Positions 1 to 9,390 are shown, counted from the stretch's first letter. The stretch is DNA of 64,000 nt from Humibacter sp. RRB41 (GCF_022761015.1 NZ_JAKWJQ010000003.1:124001-188000); one strand, 5' to 3'. The notes: generated by a model not told the origin, from the letters alone. Translations and numbers: made by a program.

Positions 1-84
1 ACGCAGGCTCAGCAGGCAGGCCAGCACCACGGTTCCTCGGCGCAGTTCCTGCAGGTGTCCCGCAGTAGTGTCATCTATCTCCAT
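1..84 (-). CDS. PadR-family transcriptional regulator, N-terminal fragment
   Basis: Only the first 28 codons lie in the window; the gene runs off the left edge. The peptide begins MEIDDTTAGHLQELRRGTVV and continues into a hydrophobic LACLLSL helix, the typical opening of the PadR winged-helix domain (first helix and start of the HTH). PadR proteins are usually small ligand-responsive repressors, often of efflux genes. An in-frame ATG four codons upstream (position 96) is possible, but it lies inside the palindrome at 84-109, so I prefer the start at 84. The regulated genes are outside the window. Confidence 0.7.
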   Translation of the reverse strand, partial: MEIDDTTAGHLQELRRGTVVLACLLSLR

Positions 85-109
85 GTGACTCACCATAGTG
101 AGAGTCACA
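84..109. promoter_or_regulatory. Palindromic operator candidate at the padR start
   Basis: TGTGACTC (84-91) and GAGTCACA (102-109) form a perfect 8-bp inverted repeat with a 10-bp spacer. Inside it, CTCAC (89-93) and GTGAG (98-102) form a second nested repeat. Its position on the padR start codon suggests autoregulation. Binding is inferred, not shown. Confidence 0.5.
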
Positions 110-168
110 CACTATTGCAACACACTCGTGCTTCCCCTAGGCAGGCGCCGTCCGTGGCGACGGTGGTG

Positions 169-1620
169 CTATTCCCCGAGCGGTCCGGAGTGCGCGTCGA
201 GGAACGCGTACAGTTCCGTGTCGTCGACGCCGGGGAACGCGCCGGTCGGCAGCGGCGAGAGGATGTGCGCGTGCAGCCGTGCGCTCGGCCACGATCTGTC
301 GGACCACGTGGACTCGAGCGAGGCATCCGGCGTTCTGCAGCAGGCAGGATCGGGGCACGTCGAGACCGCGCGAACAGTGGTCTCGCGGCCGCGGAACCAC
401 TTCGCATCCGCGAACGGAACGCCGATCGTGATGGTGAAGCTGCCGGCATCCGCTCGACCGGTCTGCGTCGCGCACCAGTAGGTGCCGGCGGGAGTGTCGG
501 TGTACTGGTACAGCTCGGTCGTGCGGTTCGTCTGCGCGAAGGCGCTGCGCGCGCTCCACTTCGCGCAGACGAGCTGACCCTCGATGGCGCCCGTCACGTC
601 GGTGGGCAGCGGGAGGCCGTCGTTCTCGTAGCCCTTGTAGAGCGCGCCGTCCTCGCCGACCCGCAAGAAGTGCATGCTGATGCCCAGGTGCGCCGTGATC
701 AGATTGCTCAGTCGCAGGGATGCCGTCTCGTGCGTCACGCCGAACGCGTCGCGGAAGTCCTCGACGGCCAGGTCCTTCTCCTTCTTCGCGGTCTGCAGAA
801 AGGCGACTGCGGCGCTCTCCGGCATGAGGCAGCACGCCGCGAAATAGTTGATCTCGATGCGCTGCCGCAGGAATTCGGCGTAGCTGGTCGGGCGCTCGTG
901 CCGGAGCACCCGGTGCGCGAGTGCCTGCAGCGCCATCGAGCGCAGACCGTGTCCGCCAGGAATCGAGGCGGGCGGCAGGTAGATGCGGCCGTTCTCGAGG
1001 TCTGTGATGGAACGGGTCGAGTTCGGCAGGTCGTCGACGTAGATCAGTTGGAAGCCGAGTCGCTTCGCCATCACGCTCACCTCGCGATGTGTCAGCGCGC
1101 CAGAGAGGTGGCCGGACGCCTTCACGTGCTCCTCGGCGAGCCGCTCGATCTCTGGAAGGTAGTTGTCTTGCCCGCGCATCCACTCGCGAAGCTCGGTGTT
1201 CGCACGCCTGGCCTCCTCCGGGGTGGCGATGGCCTTGCTCGCCTGGCGGGCCAACTCGCGGTGCAGCCCGACCAGAGCCGCGAGCGTGTCGGTCGGCGTG
1301 CCCTTCGTCGGCCGTACGGAGGGCAGCCCGAGCGTCGTGTACAACGGGGACTTCTGAGCTTTGCCTAGCTCGATCTCGTAGGCCGTTCGCTCGTCCGGCG
1401 GCTCGGCGATCAGCAGGGATGCCAGGTCGACGCCGATCGCGGTGGCGATGGACTGCAGGGTCGTGAGCTTCGGTTCGCGCTTGCCGTTCTCGATCATCGA
1501 CAGCTGGCTCTGCGACATCCCGACGCGCGAGCTGACTTGCTCGAGCGTGAGACCGCTTGCGGTGCGAAAGTGTCTGATGCGATGGCCGATCGTGGCGATG
1601 TCGGCGGCGTCGGCGTCCAT
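169..1620 (-). CDS. RamB-like short-chain fatty acyl transcriptional regulator (XRE family)
   Basis: A 483-residue cytoplasmic regulator. Residues 13-68 form a Cro/CI-type helix-turn-helix (GMSQSQLSMIENGKREP is the classic recognition segment). Residues about 185-315 resemble the ImmA/IrrE (peptidase M78) domain, but the zinc motif is degenerate: LAHRVLRHE replaces HExxH. The C-terminal part matches the ScfR-type domain, with a late cysteine cluster (CPDPACC). This is the architecture of RamB, which controls acetate and gluconeogenic genes in Corynebacterium. It is divergent from pckG, a plausible target. I chose ATG 1620 over an upstream ATG because a TACCGT -10 element ends 6 nt before it, which suggests leaderless transcription. 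Confidence 0.85.
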   Translation of the reverse strand: MDADAADIATIGHRIRHFRTASGLTLEQVSSRVGMSQSQLSMIENGKREPKLTTLQSIATAIGVDLASLLIAEPPDERTAYEIELGKAQKSPLYTTLGLPSVRPTKGTPTDTLAALVGLHRELARQASKAIATPEEARRANTELREWMRGQDNYLPEIERLAEEHVKASGHLSGALTHREVSVMAKRLGFQLIYVDDLPNSTRSITDLENGRIYLPPASIPGGHGLRSMALQALAHRVLRHERPTSYAEFLRQRIEINYFAACCLMPESAAVAFLQTAKKEKDLAVEDFRDAFGVTHETASLRLSNLITAHLGISMHFLRVGEDGALYKGYENDGLPLPTDVTGAIEGQLVCAKWSARSAFAQTNRTTELYQYTDTPAGTYWCATQTGRADAGSFTITIGVPFADAKWFRGRETTVRAVSTCPDPACCRTPDASLESTWSDRSWPSARLHAHILSPLPTGAFPGVDDTELYAFLDAHSGPLGE

Positions 1621-1626
1621 TCGTTC

Positions 1627-1652
1627 ACGGTAGCAAAAGAACAACGATTCTT
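1627..1652 (-). promoter_or_regulatory. ramB-like promoter with possible operator
   Basis: On the minus strand TACCGT (1632-1627) ends 6 nt before ATG 1620. Just upstream AAGAA and TTCTT (1637-1652 region, plus-strand AAGAACAACGATTCTT) form a short inverted repeat in the -35/-10 spacer, where an autoregulator could bind. Confidence 0.4.
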
Positions 1653-1702
1653 CACGCGAGATTTCCCCGAGCGGATGCCTCATCTAGCTTCAGAGTGAAG
1701 TC

Positions 1703-3730
1703 ATGACGATCCTCCAGAGGCCACGCACCCCTAAGTCCAGCCGGGCGGATGCCGAGGGCACCGGCTCTCGCCCGGCTTCTCCTCTCGAGACCGTCGCGCC
1801 CCCTACTGGCGCTGCTGGTCCCGCTGGTCGAGTAGTGCGCGAGCTGAGTTCGCACACGTATCGAGACCCCGACGCGCCTGCCGGGGATGGTCTCGACACG
1901 CGTGCCTCCGGCGCGCTACTCGACCAGCGGGGCGGCGGCACCACCGACGCGGGGCTGGCCGCCTGGGTGGCCGAGATCGCCGAGCTGACCCAGCCGGACG
2001 AGATCGTCTGGTGCGACGGCTCTCGTCGCGAGGCGGACCGGCTCTTCAAGCTGCAGCTGGCGAGCGGGCAGCTGATCAAGCTGAATCCGGAGTGGCGTCC
2101 CGGCAGCTACCTTGCACGCACCGACCCGGCCGACGTCGCCCGCGTCGAGGCCCGCACGTTCATCTGCTCGGAGCACGAGCACGACGCGGGTCCGACGAAC
2201 AACTGGCGTGAGCCGCAGGCGATGCGCAGCGAACTCGACACCGTCTTCGCCGGCAGCATGCGCGGCCGCACGATGTACGTCGTCCCGTTCTCGATGGGGC
2301 CGCTGGGAGGCGCGATCTCGCAGCTGGGCGTGCAGCTGACCGATTCCCCCTACGTGGTCGTGTCGATGGGCATCATGACGCGCATGGGGAGCGGCGCGCT
2401 CGACCTGATCGATCAGGGGTCGCCGTGGGTGCGCACGGTGCACAGCGTTGGGTTCCCGCTCGTGGATGCCACGGGCATCCGCCGCCCTGATGTCGCGTGG
2501 CCGTGCAACGAGACGAAGTACATCGTGCAGTTTCCCGAGGATCGCGAGGTGTGGTCGTACGGCTCGGGCTACGGCGGCAACGCGCTGCTCGGCAAGAAGT
2601 GCTTCGCGCTGCGCATCGCGTCGCAGATGGCGCGGGAGGAAGGCTGGCTCGCCGAGCACATGCTCATCATCAAGGTCACGTCGCCGACGGGACGCGTGCA
2701 CCACATCGCGGCGGCGTTCCCGTCAGCGTGCGGCAAGACCAACCTTGCGATGCTCCGGTCGCACCTGCCCGGCTGGCAGGTGGAGACGGTCGGCGACGAC
2801 ATCGCCTGGATGAAGCCGGATGCCGATGGCCGCCTCCGCGCGATCAACCCGGAGCGGGGCTTCTTCGGGGTCGCGCCCGGGACGGGGGAGTCCACGAACC
2901 GTTCTGCCGTCGAGACGCTCTGGGGCAACACGATCTTCACGAACGTCGCGCTGCGCGACGACGGCGACGTGTGGTGGGAGGGACTCACCGACCAGCCGCC
3001 TGCGCACCTCACCGATTGGCAGGGCCAGGACTGGACGCCGGATTCTGGACGCCCGGCCGCACACCCGAACTCGCGCTTCACGGTCGCGGCGGAGCAATGC
3101 CCGACGATCGCCGACGACTGGGATGCCCCTGAGGGCGTGCCCATCGACGCCATCGTCTTCGGCGGACGGCGCGCAACGAACGTCCCGCTCGTGCTGCAGG
3201 CCAGGGACTGGCGGCACGGTGTGTTCCTGGGGGCGACGATCGCGTCGGAGCGCACGGCCGCGGCCGAGGGCGAGGTCGGCGAACTGCGCCGCGACCCGTT
3301 CGCGATGCTGCCGTTCTGCGGTTACAACATGGCCGATCACTGGGCGCACTGGCTGACGATGGGCGAGCGGCTCGGTGCGAACGCACCGGCGATCTTCCAG
3401 GTGAACTGGTTCCGCAAGGGTGGCGACGGTTCGTACCTGTGGCCGGGATTCGCCGAGAACATGCGCGTCATCGCGTGGATCGTGGGCCGGCTGGAGGGCA
3501 CGGCGGCCGCGGTGGACGCCCCGATCGGCAGGGTGCCGGCGCGGGCATCCCTCGATCTCGAAGGCCTTCAGCTCGACACGGATGCCGTCGACCGCCTCTT
3601 CGAGATCGACCAGGCCGCGTGGCTGGCCGAGTGCGACCTCACCGAGGACTTCTTCGGCCGCTTCGGCGCTCGCGCGCCTGCGGCGCTCACCGCGGAGCTC
3701 AGCTCTCTGCGCTATCGCCTGCGGAGCTGA
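1703..3730 (+). CDS. pckG: Phosphoenolpyruvate carboxykinase (GTP)
   Basis: Converts oxaloacetate plus GTP to phosphoenolpyruvate, the first committed step of gluconeogenesis. The 675-residue product is longer than the usual 600-610. The family core starts near residue 82 ([15 protein letters not shown]). The nucleotide-binding loop with the reactive cysteine, FPSACGKTN, lies at 339-347; [14 protein letters not shown] is also family-typical. The extra length is N-terminal: residues about 40-76 are encoded by an interspersed palindromic repeat (1821-1930) that stays open in this frame. A start inside the repeat (GTG 1835) cannot be excluded, but 1703 gives the longest uninterrupted frame. The stop codon abuts a half copy of the same repeat. 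It is divergent from the RamB-like gene, which probably regulates it. Confidence 0.95.
   Translation: MTILQRPRTPKSSRADAEGTGSRPASPLETVAPPTGAAGPAGRVVRELSSHTYRDPDAPAGDGLDTRASGALLDQRGGGTTDAGLAAWVAEIAELTQPDEIVWCDGSRREADRLFKLQLASGQLIKLNPEWRPGSYLARTDPADVARVEARTFICSEHEHDAGPTNNWREPQAMRSELDTVFAGSMRGRTMYVVPFSMGPLGGAISQLGVQLTDSPYVVVSMGIMTRMGSGALDLIDQGSPWVRTVHSVGFPLVDATGIRRPDVAWPCNETKYIVQFPEDREVWSYGSGYGGNALLGKKCFALRIASQMAREEGWLAEHMLIIKVTSPTGRVHHIAAAFPSACGKTNLAMLRSHLPGWQVETVGDDIAWMKPDADGRLRAINPERGFFGVAPGTGESTNRSAVETLWGNTIFTNVALRDDGDVWWEGLTDQPPAHLTDWQGQDWTPDSGRPAAHPNSRFTVAAEQCPTIADDWDAPEGVPIDAIVFGGRRATNVPLVLQARDWRHGVFLGATIASERTAAAEGEVGELRRDPFAMLPFCGYNMADHWAHWLTMGERLGANAPAIFQVNWFRKGGDGSYLWPGFAENMRVIAWIVGRLEGTAAAVDAPIGRVPARASLDLEGLQLDTDAVDRLFEIDQAAWLAECDLTEDFFGRFGARAPAALTAELSSLRYRLRS
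1821..1930. repeat. 110-bp palindromic interspersed repeat inside pckG
   Basis: Outer arms CCGCTGGTCGAGTAG (1821-1835) and CTACTCGACCAGCGG (1916-1930) are perfect inverted repeats. Inner arms TCGAGACC (1861-1868) and GGTCTCGA (1889-1896) form a second stem. The outer-arm sequence recurs at about 3730, 21790, 31076, 42331, 42368 and 54825, which marks a REP/MITE-like family. Confidence 0.85.
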
Positions 3731-3742
3731 CTCGACCAGCGG
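3730..3742. repeat. Half copy of the ACTCGACCAGCGG repeat
   Basis: ACTCGACCAGCGG starts on the last base of the pckG stop codon. Only one arm is present, so it cannot fold alone. Confidence 0.6.
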
Positions 3743-3773
3743 AGAGGGTGCGGCTTCGACAGAGGGAGCGCCC

Positions 3774-5816
3774 TCACACCAGGAGCTGGTGCTTCGCCAG
3801 ATCACGGTAGAGCGGCGTCGTCTCCACGAGCTCGGAGTGCGTGCCGGTGCCGATCACGCGCCCCTTGTCGATCACCACGATCTGGTCCGAATCGACGACT
3901 GTCGAGAGCCGGTGCGCGATGACGATCAGCGTGCGGTTCTCCGCGACCGCGTCGATCGCCTCGCGCATCAGCTGCTCGTTGCGTCCGTCGAGGCTCGACG
4001 TCGACTCGTCCAGCAGCAGGATCGGCGGTGCCGCGAGCAGCGCCCGTCCGATGGCGAGCCGCTGGCGCTCGCCGCCGGAGAGCATCACACCGTCTTCGCC
4101 CACCGGCGCACTCAGTCCGAGGGGGCTGCGCTCCAGCACATCCGTGAGGTTCACCGCGTGCAGCACGTCGATGCACTGCTGGTCGGTGGCGTCTGGCACG
4201 GCGAGGGTGAGGTTGTCGCGGATCGAGCCGGCGAGCACCGGGGCATCCTGCTCCACGTAGCCGATCTGAGCGCGGAGCTTCGCTCTGTCGACCGAACGGA
4301 TGTTCAACCCGCCCATCGAGATCGCCCCCGACGTCGGGTCGTAGAAGCGCTCGATCAACGCGAGGATCGTGCTCTTGCCTGCGCCGGACGGCCCGACCAG
4401 AGCCGTGCGCTTGCCGCGCTGAGCCGTGAAGCTCACCCCGTGCAGCACTCCTTCTTCGTGCGCCGAGTCGGATGCCGTCAGCCCGCTCACCGAGACCTCG
4501 CGCGTCGCGCCCGCCGCGGCTTCGGCCTCCGCGACGACGTCGCGCCCCTCGAACGCCTCCACCGCGTCCGCCGCCGTCGACCCGACGGTCGGCACCGCAC
4601 CCGTGTGACGACCGCGCGTGGGCACCGCCGTCTGCCCGGGCGTCTGCTCGCTCGAGTCGGCATCGAGTGCTGCCCGCGCGGCGAGCACGGCGTCGGGGTA
4701 GGAGAAGTGCACGTCGGCGAAGGCGATGGCGGGGGCATCCGGATTCACGGCAGCATTCGCCGGGCCGACGATCATGGCGCGCTGATCGGCGGGGAGGTCG
4801 TCGGCATCCTCGGAGGGAAGAGCGATGATCTCCTCGATGCGGCCGAGCGCGCCCAACGCCGAATTCACCGACGTGAAGGCTCCGAACGCCTGGCCGAGCG
4901 GCAGGATCATCATGAACAGGAACAGGATGAACGCCACCAGGCTGGCCACCGTGATGGCGCCGCTCGCGACGCGGTATCCGCCGACGCCGAGCACGACCAG
5001 GAACGACACCTGCATCGCGACACCGGCGACCGGTACGACAAGCGCCGAGATCTTCGCGACCTTCACGCCCATGCGGTAGGCGCCGGTGGCATCCTCATCG
5101 ATGATGTCGATCTCGCGGTCGGTCGCCCCTGCTGCACGGATCGTGCGCACCGAGCTGATCGCTCGCTCGACGGATGCCGCCAGGTCGCCGACCTTCTGCT
5201 GCGCTTTGAGGCTGGCGATCCTGATGCGCCCTGAGAGCAGCACGACGACGGCGATCGACACGGCGATCACGAGAACGGTGAGCCCGAGCAGCACCGGGTC
5301 GATGATGAGCATCGCGATGAGCGCGCCGATGAAGGTGAGCGCACCGCCGATCGCTTCGACGAGACCCTGCGTGAGCACGGCGCGCAGGAGAGTGGTGTCG
5401 CTGCCGACGCGCGAGACGAGGTCGCCGGTGCGCCGGGCGTCGAACTCGCTGATCGGCAGGTTGAGCATGCGAGCGACGAGTCGCTTGCGGGAGGAGAGCA
5501 CGACGTTCTCCCCGGTGCGCTGCAGCAGATAGTGCTGGTAGCCGGAGATCAGGCCGGAGACGACCACCAGCGCGACGAGCGCCCAGACCAGGCCGCCGAG
5601 AGCTTTCCCTCCCTGCACGATGCCGATCACCTGACTGACCAGAAGCGGCTGGGCGAGGCTGGCAGCGGCTCCGAGCACGCTCAGCACGACCACGAGGGTC
5701 ATGGCTCTCTTGTGCTCGAAGATGTACGGCAGCAGCTGCCGGAACGTGGCGCGCGGGCCTTCATCCTTCTTCGGCCTGCCGAACGGGCTGCGTCGTGTGG
5801 GCGTGGGGGAACTCAT
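3774..5816 (-). CDS. ABC-type exporter, fused membrane and ATPase domains
   Basis: A 680-residue half transporter of the multidrug/lipid exporter type, expected to dimerise in the membrane. Residues about 35-320 hold six transmembrane helices. The ATPase domain has Walker A GPSGAGKST (475-483), Q-loop near 523, signature LSGGE (579-583), Walker B ILLLDE (599-604) and switch His635. All catalytic elements are intact. Between the first ATPase strand (FSYPDA, about 371-376) and GVLHGVSF (about 456) lies an insertion of some 80 residues, rich in Ala, Thr, Asp and Glu, which normal relatives lack. ATG 5816 follows a GGAG five bases upstream. The substrate is unknown. Confidence 0.9.
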   Translation of the reverse strand: MSSPTPTRRSPFGRPKKDEGPRATFRQLLPYIFEHKRAMTLVVVLSVLGAAASLAQPLLVSQVIGIVQGGKALGGLVWALVALVVVSGLISGYQHYLLQRTGENVVLSSRKRLVARMLNLPISEFDARRTGDLVSRVGSDTTLLRAVLTQGLVEAIGGALTFIGALIAMLIIDPVLLGLTVLVIAVSIAVVVLLSGRIRIASLKAQQKVGDLAASVERAISSVRTIRAAGATDREIDIIDEDATGAYRMGVKVAKISALVVPVAGVAMQVSFLVVLGVGGYRVASGAITVASLVAFILFLFMMILPLGQAFGAFTSVNSALGALGRIEEIIALPSEDADDLPADQRAMIVGPANAAVNPDAPAIAFADVHFSYPDAVLAARAALDADSSEQTPGQTAVPTRGRHTGAVPTVGSTAADAVEAFEGRDVVAEAEAAAGATREVSVSGLTASDSAHEEGVLHGVSFTAQRGKRTALVGPSGAGKSTILALIERFYDPTSGAISMGGLNIRSVDRAKLRAQIGYVEQDAPVLAGSIRDNLTLAVPDATDQQCIDVLHAVNLTDVLERSPLGLSAPVGEDGVMLSGGERQRLAIGRALLAAPPILLLDESTSSLDGRNEQLMREAIDAVAENRTLIVIAHRLSTVVDSDQIVVIDKGRVIGTGTHSELVETTPLYRDLAKHQLLV

Positions 5817-6231
5817 CGGAACTCCAGTCGACGGGGGCTACGGAAGGCTATCAATCCGGCCTGCGAGCGGCGAGGGAGAGCAAGCGGAGAGGGAGTGCGC
5901 AGCGGTGCTGCTCGCGCCGCGTCCCCATCCGTCCGCGCTGGCGCCCAACTCCCGCATCCCGATCCAACCTGCTGTGTTCACATCTCGCCGCCGCGCCGGA
6001 CTTCGGAGATTTGCGGACATCCGCGGCATGTTGTCCGCCTCACGCGGCGTGTCGCGTCGGAACTCCGATTTTCGGCACGGTCGACCCCACACCGCGCCTG
6101 TCTGAGGACGTAAGACGCTCTTCGAGGCGGCGGCGTCGACGGCGCCGGACGTGGGCCGCCCGCTCGGCCCACAGCGGCGCGCCGGGCCGAGACCGGCGCG
6201 CACGAGAACACAGCCTGTCGCCCGTCTGGGT
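5817..6231. other. Divergent intergenic region, no gene seen
   Basis: About 410 bases between the divergently transcribed ABC exporter and the DrrA-like gene. An open frame continues through it into the ABC gene, but it has no family similarity and begins antisense to the exporter, so I do not call it coding. Apart from the TACGTT element at its right end, I see no known RNA or repeat here. Confidence 0.5.
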
Positions 6232-6237
6232 TACGTT
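6232..6237 (+). promoter_or_regulatory. -10 element, leaderless type
   Basis: TACGTT ends 7 nt before GTG 6245 of the DrrA-like gene. Confidence 0.4.
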
Positions 6238-6244
6238 GTTCATC

Positions 6245-7171
6245 GTGTCTTCCCCGGTGATCGTGGCGTCCGACCTCGTCAAGCAGTATGACGAGGTGAC
6301 GGCGGTCGGCGGCATCTCGTTCGAGGTGGCGCCGGGGGAGTCGTTCGGTCTGCTCGGACCCAACGGGGCCGGCAAGTCCACCACGATGCGCATGATCGGT
6401 GCGGTGTCGACCCGCACGAGTGGCAGGCTCGAGATCCTCGGACTCGACCCGGATGCCTACGGTCCCGAGATCCGCTCGCAGCTGGGCGTCGTGCCGCAGT
6501 CCGACAACCTCGATGAGGAGCTGCGGGTTCGCGAGAACCTCATCGTCTACGGTCGTTACTTCGGGCTGCCGGCCGCGCACGTGCGCAGCAAGGCCGATGA
6601 CCTGCTCGCCTTCGCGCAGCTGGAAGACAAGGCCAAGGCGAAGGTCACCGATCTCTCCGGCGGCATGAAGCGACGGCTCACGATCGCGCGTGGGCTGATG
6701 AACGACCCGCGCATCCTGCTGCTCGACGAGCCGACGACCGGTCTCGACCCGCAGGCCAGGCACATCCTCTGGGACCGGCTGTTCCGCCTCAAAGAGGAGG
6801 GCACGACGCTCGTGCTCACCTCGCACTACATGGATGAGGCCGAGCAGCTCTGCGACCGCCTGGTCGTCGTGGACAAGGGCGTGATCATGGCGGAGGGAAC
6901 TCCGGCGTCACTGATCCGTGAGTATTCGACGCGCGAGGTGCTCGAGCTGCGTTTCGGTGCCGACCACAACGCATCGATGGCCGAGCGGTTGAAGAACGTC
7001 GGCGACCGGGTCGAGGCGCTGCCCGACCGCGTGCTGATCTACACCGCCGATGGCGAGGCCGAACTCGCGGCGCTTACTGATGCTGACATCCGCCCGCTCA
7101 CCTCTCTCGTGCGCCGATCCAGCCTCGAGGATGTCTTCCTGCGGCTCACCGGAAGGAGCTTGATCGAATGA
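6245..7171 (+). CDS. ABC transporter ATP-binding protein, DrrA/NodI type
   Basis: A 308-residue soluble ATPase that energises the two ABC-2 permeases directly downstream. Walker A GPNGAGKST is at 38-46; the signature LSGGMKRR, Walker B ILLLDEPT and the switch histidine in LTSHYMDEAEQL follow in order. The C-terminal stretch of about 80 residues is the usual DrrA extension. The start GTG 6245 fits both the family N-terminus and a -10 element 7 nt upstream. The stop overlaps the next start by 4 nt (ATGA), so this is the first gene of a three-gene operon. Relatives export drugs, polyketides or lipids; the substrate cannot be read here. Confidence 0.9.
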   Translation: MSSPVIVASDLVKQYDEVTAVGGISFEVAPGESFGLLGPNGAGKSTTMRMIGAVSTRTSGRLEILGLDPDAYGPEIRSQLGVVPQSDNLDEELRVRENLIVYGRYFGLPAAHVRSKADDLLAFAQLEDKAKAKVTDLSGGMKRRLTIARGLMNDPRILLLDEPTTGLDPQARHILWDRLFRLKEEGTTLVLTSHYMDEAEQLCDRLVVVDKGVIMAEGTPASLIREYSTREVLELRFGADHNASMAERLKNVGDRVEALPDRVLIYTADGEAELAALTDADIRPLTSLVRRSSLEDVFLRLTGRSLIE

Positions 7172-8007
7172 CCACGATCAGGCTTCCCGAGAGCGAGGCG
7201 CTGAAGCGGGCGGCGGTCAAGCCACGACGCTTCGGTGCGTGGTACGTGGCGGAGCATCGGCTGCGCGTGATGCGCTCGTATGTCTCCACCGTGCTCGTCG
7301 GTGCCGTCGGCACGCCGTTGCTCTACCTCTTCGCGATGGGCGTCGGGCTCGGTGCTCTGGTCAGTGCGAACCTCGGACCTCATGCTGTCGACGGCGTGAG
7401 CTACCTCCAGTTCGTTGCCCCGGCGCTGCTGTGCTCGGCCGCCGTCACCGTGGCATCCGAGGAGCTCACCTACCCGATCATGCTCGGGTTCAAGTGGAAC
7501 CCCACCTTCATCGGCATCAGCTCCTCGCCGATCACTCCCGGCCAGATCATCGACGGCATGGTCATCGCGGTGACCGTGCGCCTGGTCGCCACGAGCGCCA
7601 TCTACTGGGCGTTCATGCTGCTGTTCGGTGCGGCACCGGCCGGTACCGCCGTGCTTTCCGTGCTGATCGCGACGCTCGTCGGCCTGGCGTTCGGCATACC
7701 TGTGATGGCATATGTGGCGACCATTCAGCAGGACACCGGTCAGATCGCCATGCTCATGCGCTTCGTGCTACTGCCGCTCACGCTGTTCTCCGGCACATTC
7801 TTCCCGCTGACGGCGATGCCCATCTACCTGCAATGGATCGGCTGGTTGTCGCCGATCTGGCACGGCACGCAGTTGGCGCGCATCGTCTCCTACGGCGCAC
7901 AGGTGCCGGCGTGGCTGATCGTCGTGCACGTGCTCTTCCTGCTCGTGCTCATCGTGCCGTTCTGGATGCTGTCGCGCCACATCGCGAAGCGGAGGCTGAG
8001 CTCGTGA
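7168..8007 (+). CDS. ABC-2 type permease (first)
   Basis: A 279-residue integral membrane protein with about six hydrophobic segments, of the DrrB/NodJ ABC-2 family. Residues near 150-190 (GLAFGIPVMAY) and the LPLTLFSGTFFPL stretch are typical of the family's fourth and fifth helices. It overlaps the ATPase gene upstream (ATGA) and the second permease downstream (GTGA), so translation is probably coupled. Together with the next gene it likely forms a heterodimeric channel. Confidence 0.88.
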   Translation: MTTIRLPESEALKRAAVKPRRFGAWYVAEHRLRVMRSYVSTVLVGAVGTPLLYLFAMGVGLGALVSANLGPHAVDGVSYLQFVAPALLCSAAVTVASEELTYPIMLGFKWNPTFIGISSSPITPGQIIDGMVIAVTVRLVATSAIYWAFMLLFGAAPAGTAVLSVLIATLVGLAFGIPVMAYVATIQQDTGQIAMLMRFVLLPLTLFSGTFFPLTAMPIYLQWIGWLSPIWHGTQLARIVSYGAQVPAWLIVVHVLFLLVLIVPFWMLSRHIAKRRLSS

Positions 8008-8837
8008 CCGGCACCGGTGTCGAGACGCGACAGCCGGCATCCGTGCGGCGCAGGCCGATCGGGTCGTTGTACGCGGGCAACGCCCGCGCTGTGATGTACC
8101 GCGGATGGCGCGCCACGAAGTCGACGAACTGGCTCGTCGTGGTCTCCGGCGTGTTCGAGCCGGTGTTCTACCTGCTCTCGCTGGGCATCGGGCTCGGGTC
8201 GTTCGTCGGTACCGTCACAGCGGGCGACGGCCGTGACATCTCATACGCAGCGTTCATCGCTCCGGCGTTGCTGGCGACCGCCGCGATGAACGGCGCGGTC
8301 TACGACTCCACCTGGAACGTGTTCTTCAAGATCCGCTTCGCGCGATTGTACGAAGGGATGCTCGCCACCTCGCTCGGCCCGCTCGACGTCGCCGTCGGCG
8401 AGATCTCGCTCGCGTTGCTGCGCGGCGGTGCCTACGCAGTCGCCTTCCTGATCGTGATGCAGGCGGTGGGGCTGAACCTGTCGTGGTGGGCGCTGCTCGC
8501 ATTGCCTGCCGTGCTGCTGGTTGCTCTGGCGTTCGCCAGCTTCGGCATGGGGATCACGAGCTACATGAAGTCGTTCCAGCAGATGGACATCATCAACTTC
8601 ATCATGCTGCCGATGTTCCTGCTGTCGGCGACGTTCTATCCGCTCTCGGTGTACCCGCCGGGCGTTCAGGTGGTCATCCAGGCTCTGCCGCTGTGGCAGA
8701 GCGTCGAACTCGTGCGCTCACTGACGACAGGGGCGGTGACGGTCGGCATCCTGTGGCATGTGCTCTATCTCGCGGTGATGGCGACCCTCGGCATGATCCT
8801 CACCACCCGCCGTCTGCGCAGACTTTTCCTGGACTGA
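8004..8837 (+). CDS. ABC-2 type permease (second)
   Basis: A 277-residue membrane protein paralogous to the preceding one, again with about six transmembrane segments and the characteristic FIMLPMFLLSATFYPLS segment. The start is GTG 8004, overlapping the previous stop by 4 nt; longer forms of this frame run antisense-like through the first permease and are not real. It is the last gene of the drrA-like operon. Confidence 0.88.
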   Translation: MTGTGVETRQPASVRRRPIGSLYAGNARAVMYRGWRATKSTNWLVVVSGVFEPVFYLLSLGIGLGSFVGTVTAGDGRDISYAAFIAPALLATAAMNGAVYDSTWNVFFKIRFARLYEGMLATSLGPLDVAVGEISLALLRGGAYAVAFLIVMQAVGLNLSWWALLALPAVLLVALAFASFGMGITSYMKSFQQMDIINFIMLPMFLLSATFYPLSVYPPGVQVVIQALPLWQSVELVRSLTTGAVTVGILWHVLYLAVMATLGMILTTRRLRRLFLD

Positions 8838-8880
8838 GTCGTCGTCCGCCGGTCCCGCCCGGCGGACAAATCGACACCGC

Positions 8881-8886
8881 TAGGCT
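8881..8886 (+). promoter_or_regulatory. -10 element, leaderless type
   Basis: TAGGCT ends 6 nt before ATG 8893. Confidence 0.5.
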
Positions 8887-8892
8887 GGCGGC

Positions 8893-9378
8893 ATGAACGT
8901 TGGGCAAGTGATCTTCGACATCCTGCACGTCGTGGCGGCGGTCTTCATCGTGGGGCCGATGGCCATTCTTCCGATGACCGCGATGCGCGCGATCAGAGCA
9001 GGCGCGACAGGTCAGGTGCGAACGCTCGCATCGTCGACCAACATCTTCAGCCTGCTGTCGTTGCTCGTCGTCATCCTCGGCTTCGGTGCGATGGGATTCT
9101 CCGACCCGAAGTACCACGTCACGATCGCATCCACGTGGATCTGGCTGTCGCTGGTCTTCTACGTGATCGCGCTCGGCCTCACGCTGTTCGTCGTGGTTCC
9201 GGCGATGCGCCGCGCTGCGGACGCGCTCGACGGTGAGGTCGCGGTCGAGGCGGAGGACCCCTCCGCTGTCGGTGAGGCGCCGGCGAAGACGGCCGGGTAC
9301 GGAGCGATCGCCGGCACGAGTGGCATCGCCAGCCTTCTGCTGGTCGTCGTGGTCGTGCTGATGGTCTGGAAGCCGTAG
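8893..9378 (+). CDS. Small integral membrane protein, DUF2269-like
   Basis: A 161-residue protein with four predicted membrane helices (about 5-30, 50-72, 82-105 and 135-158) and a cytoplasmic or periplasmic acidic loop between the last two (AEDPSAVGEAP). The pattern, with a short N-terminus and GPMAILP after the first helix, resembles DUF2269. No enzymatic motif is visible and the function is unknown. It is transcribed alone, from a leaderless-type promoter. Confidence 0.7.
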   Translation: MNVGQVIFDILHVVAAVFIVGPMAILPMTAMRAIRAGATGQVRTLASSTNIFSLLSLLVVILGFGAMGFSDPKYHVTIASTWIWLSLVFYVIALGLTLFVVVPAMRRAADALDGEVAVEAEDPSAVGEAPAKTAGYGAIAGTSGIASLLLVVVVVLMVWKP

Positions 9379-9390
9379 CCCCCGCCGCTC

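Noticed and set aside
5795-6244. Upstream extension of the DrrA-like ATPase (150 residues)
   Set aside because: It lies antisense to the exporter start, is Arg-rich, and the family N-terminus begins at GTG 6245 behind a -10 element.
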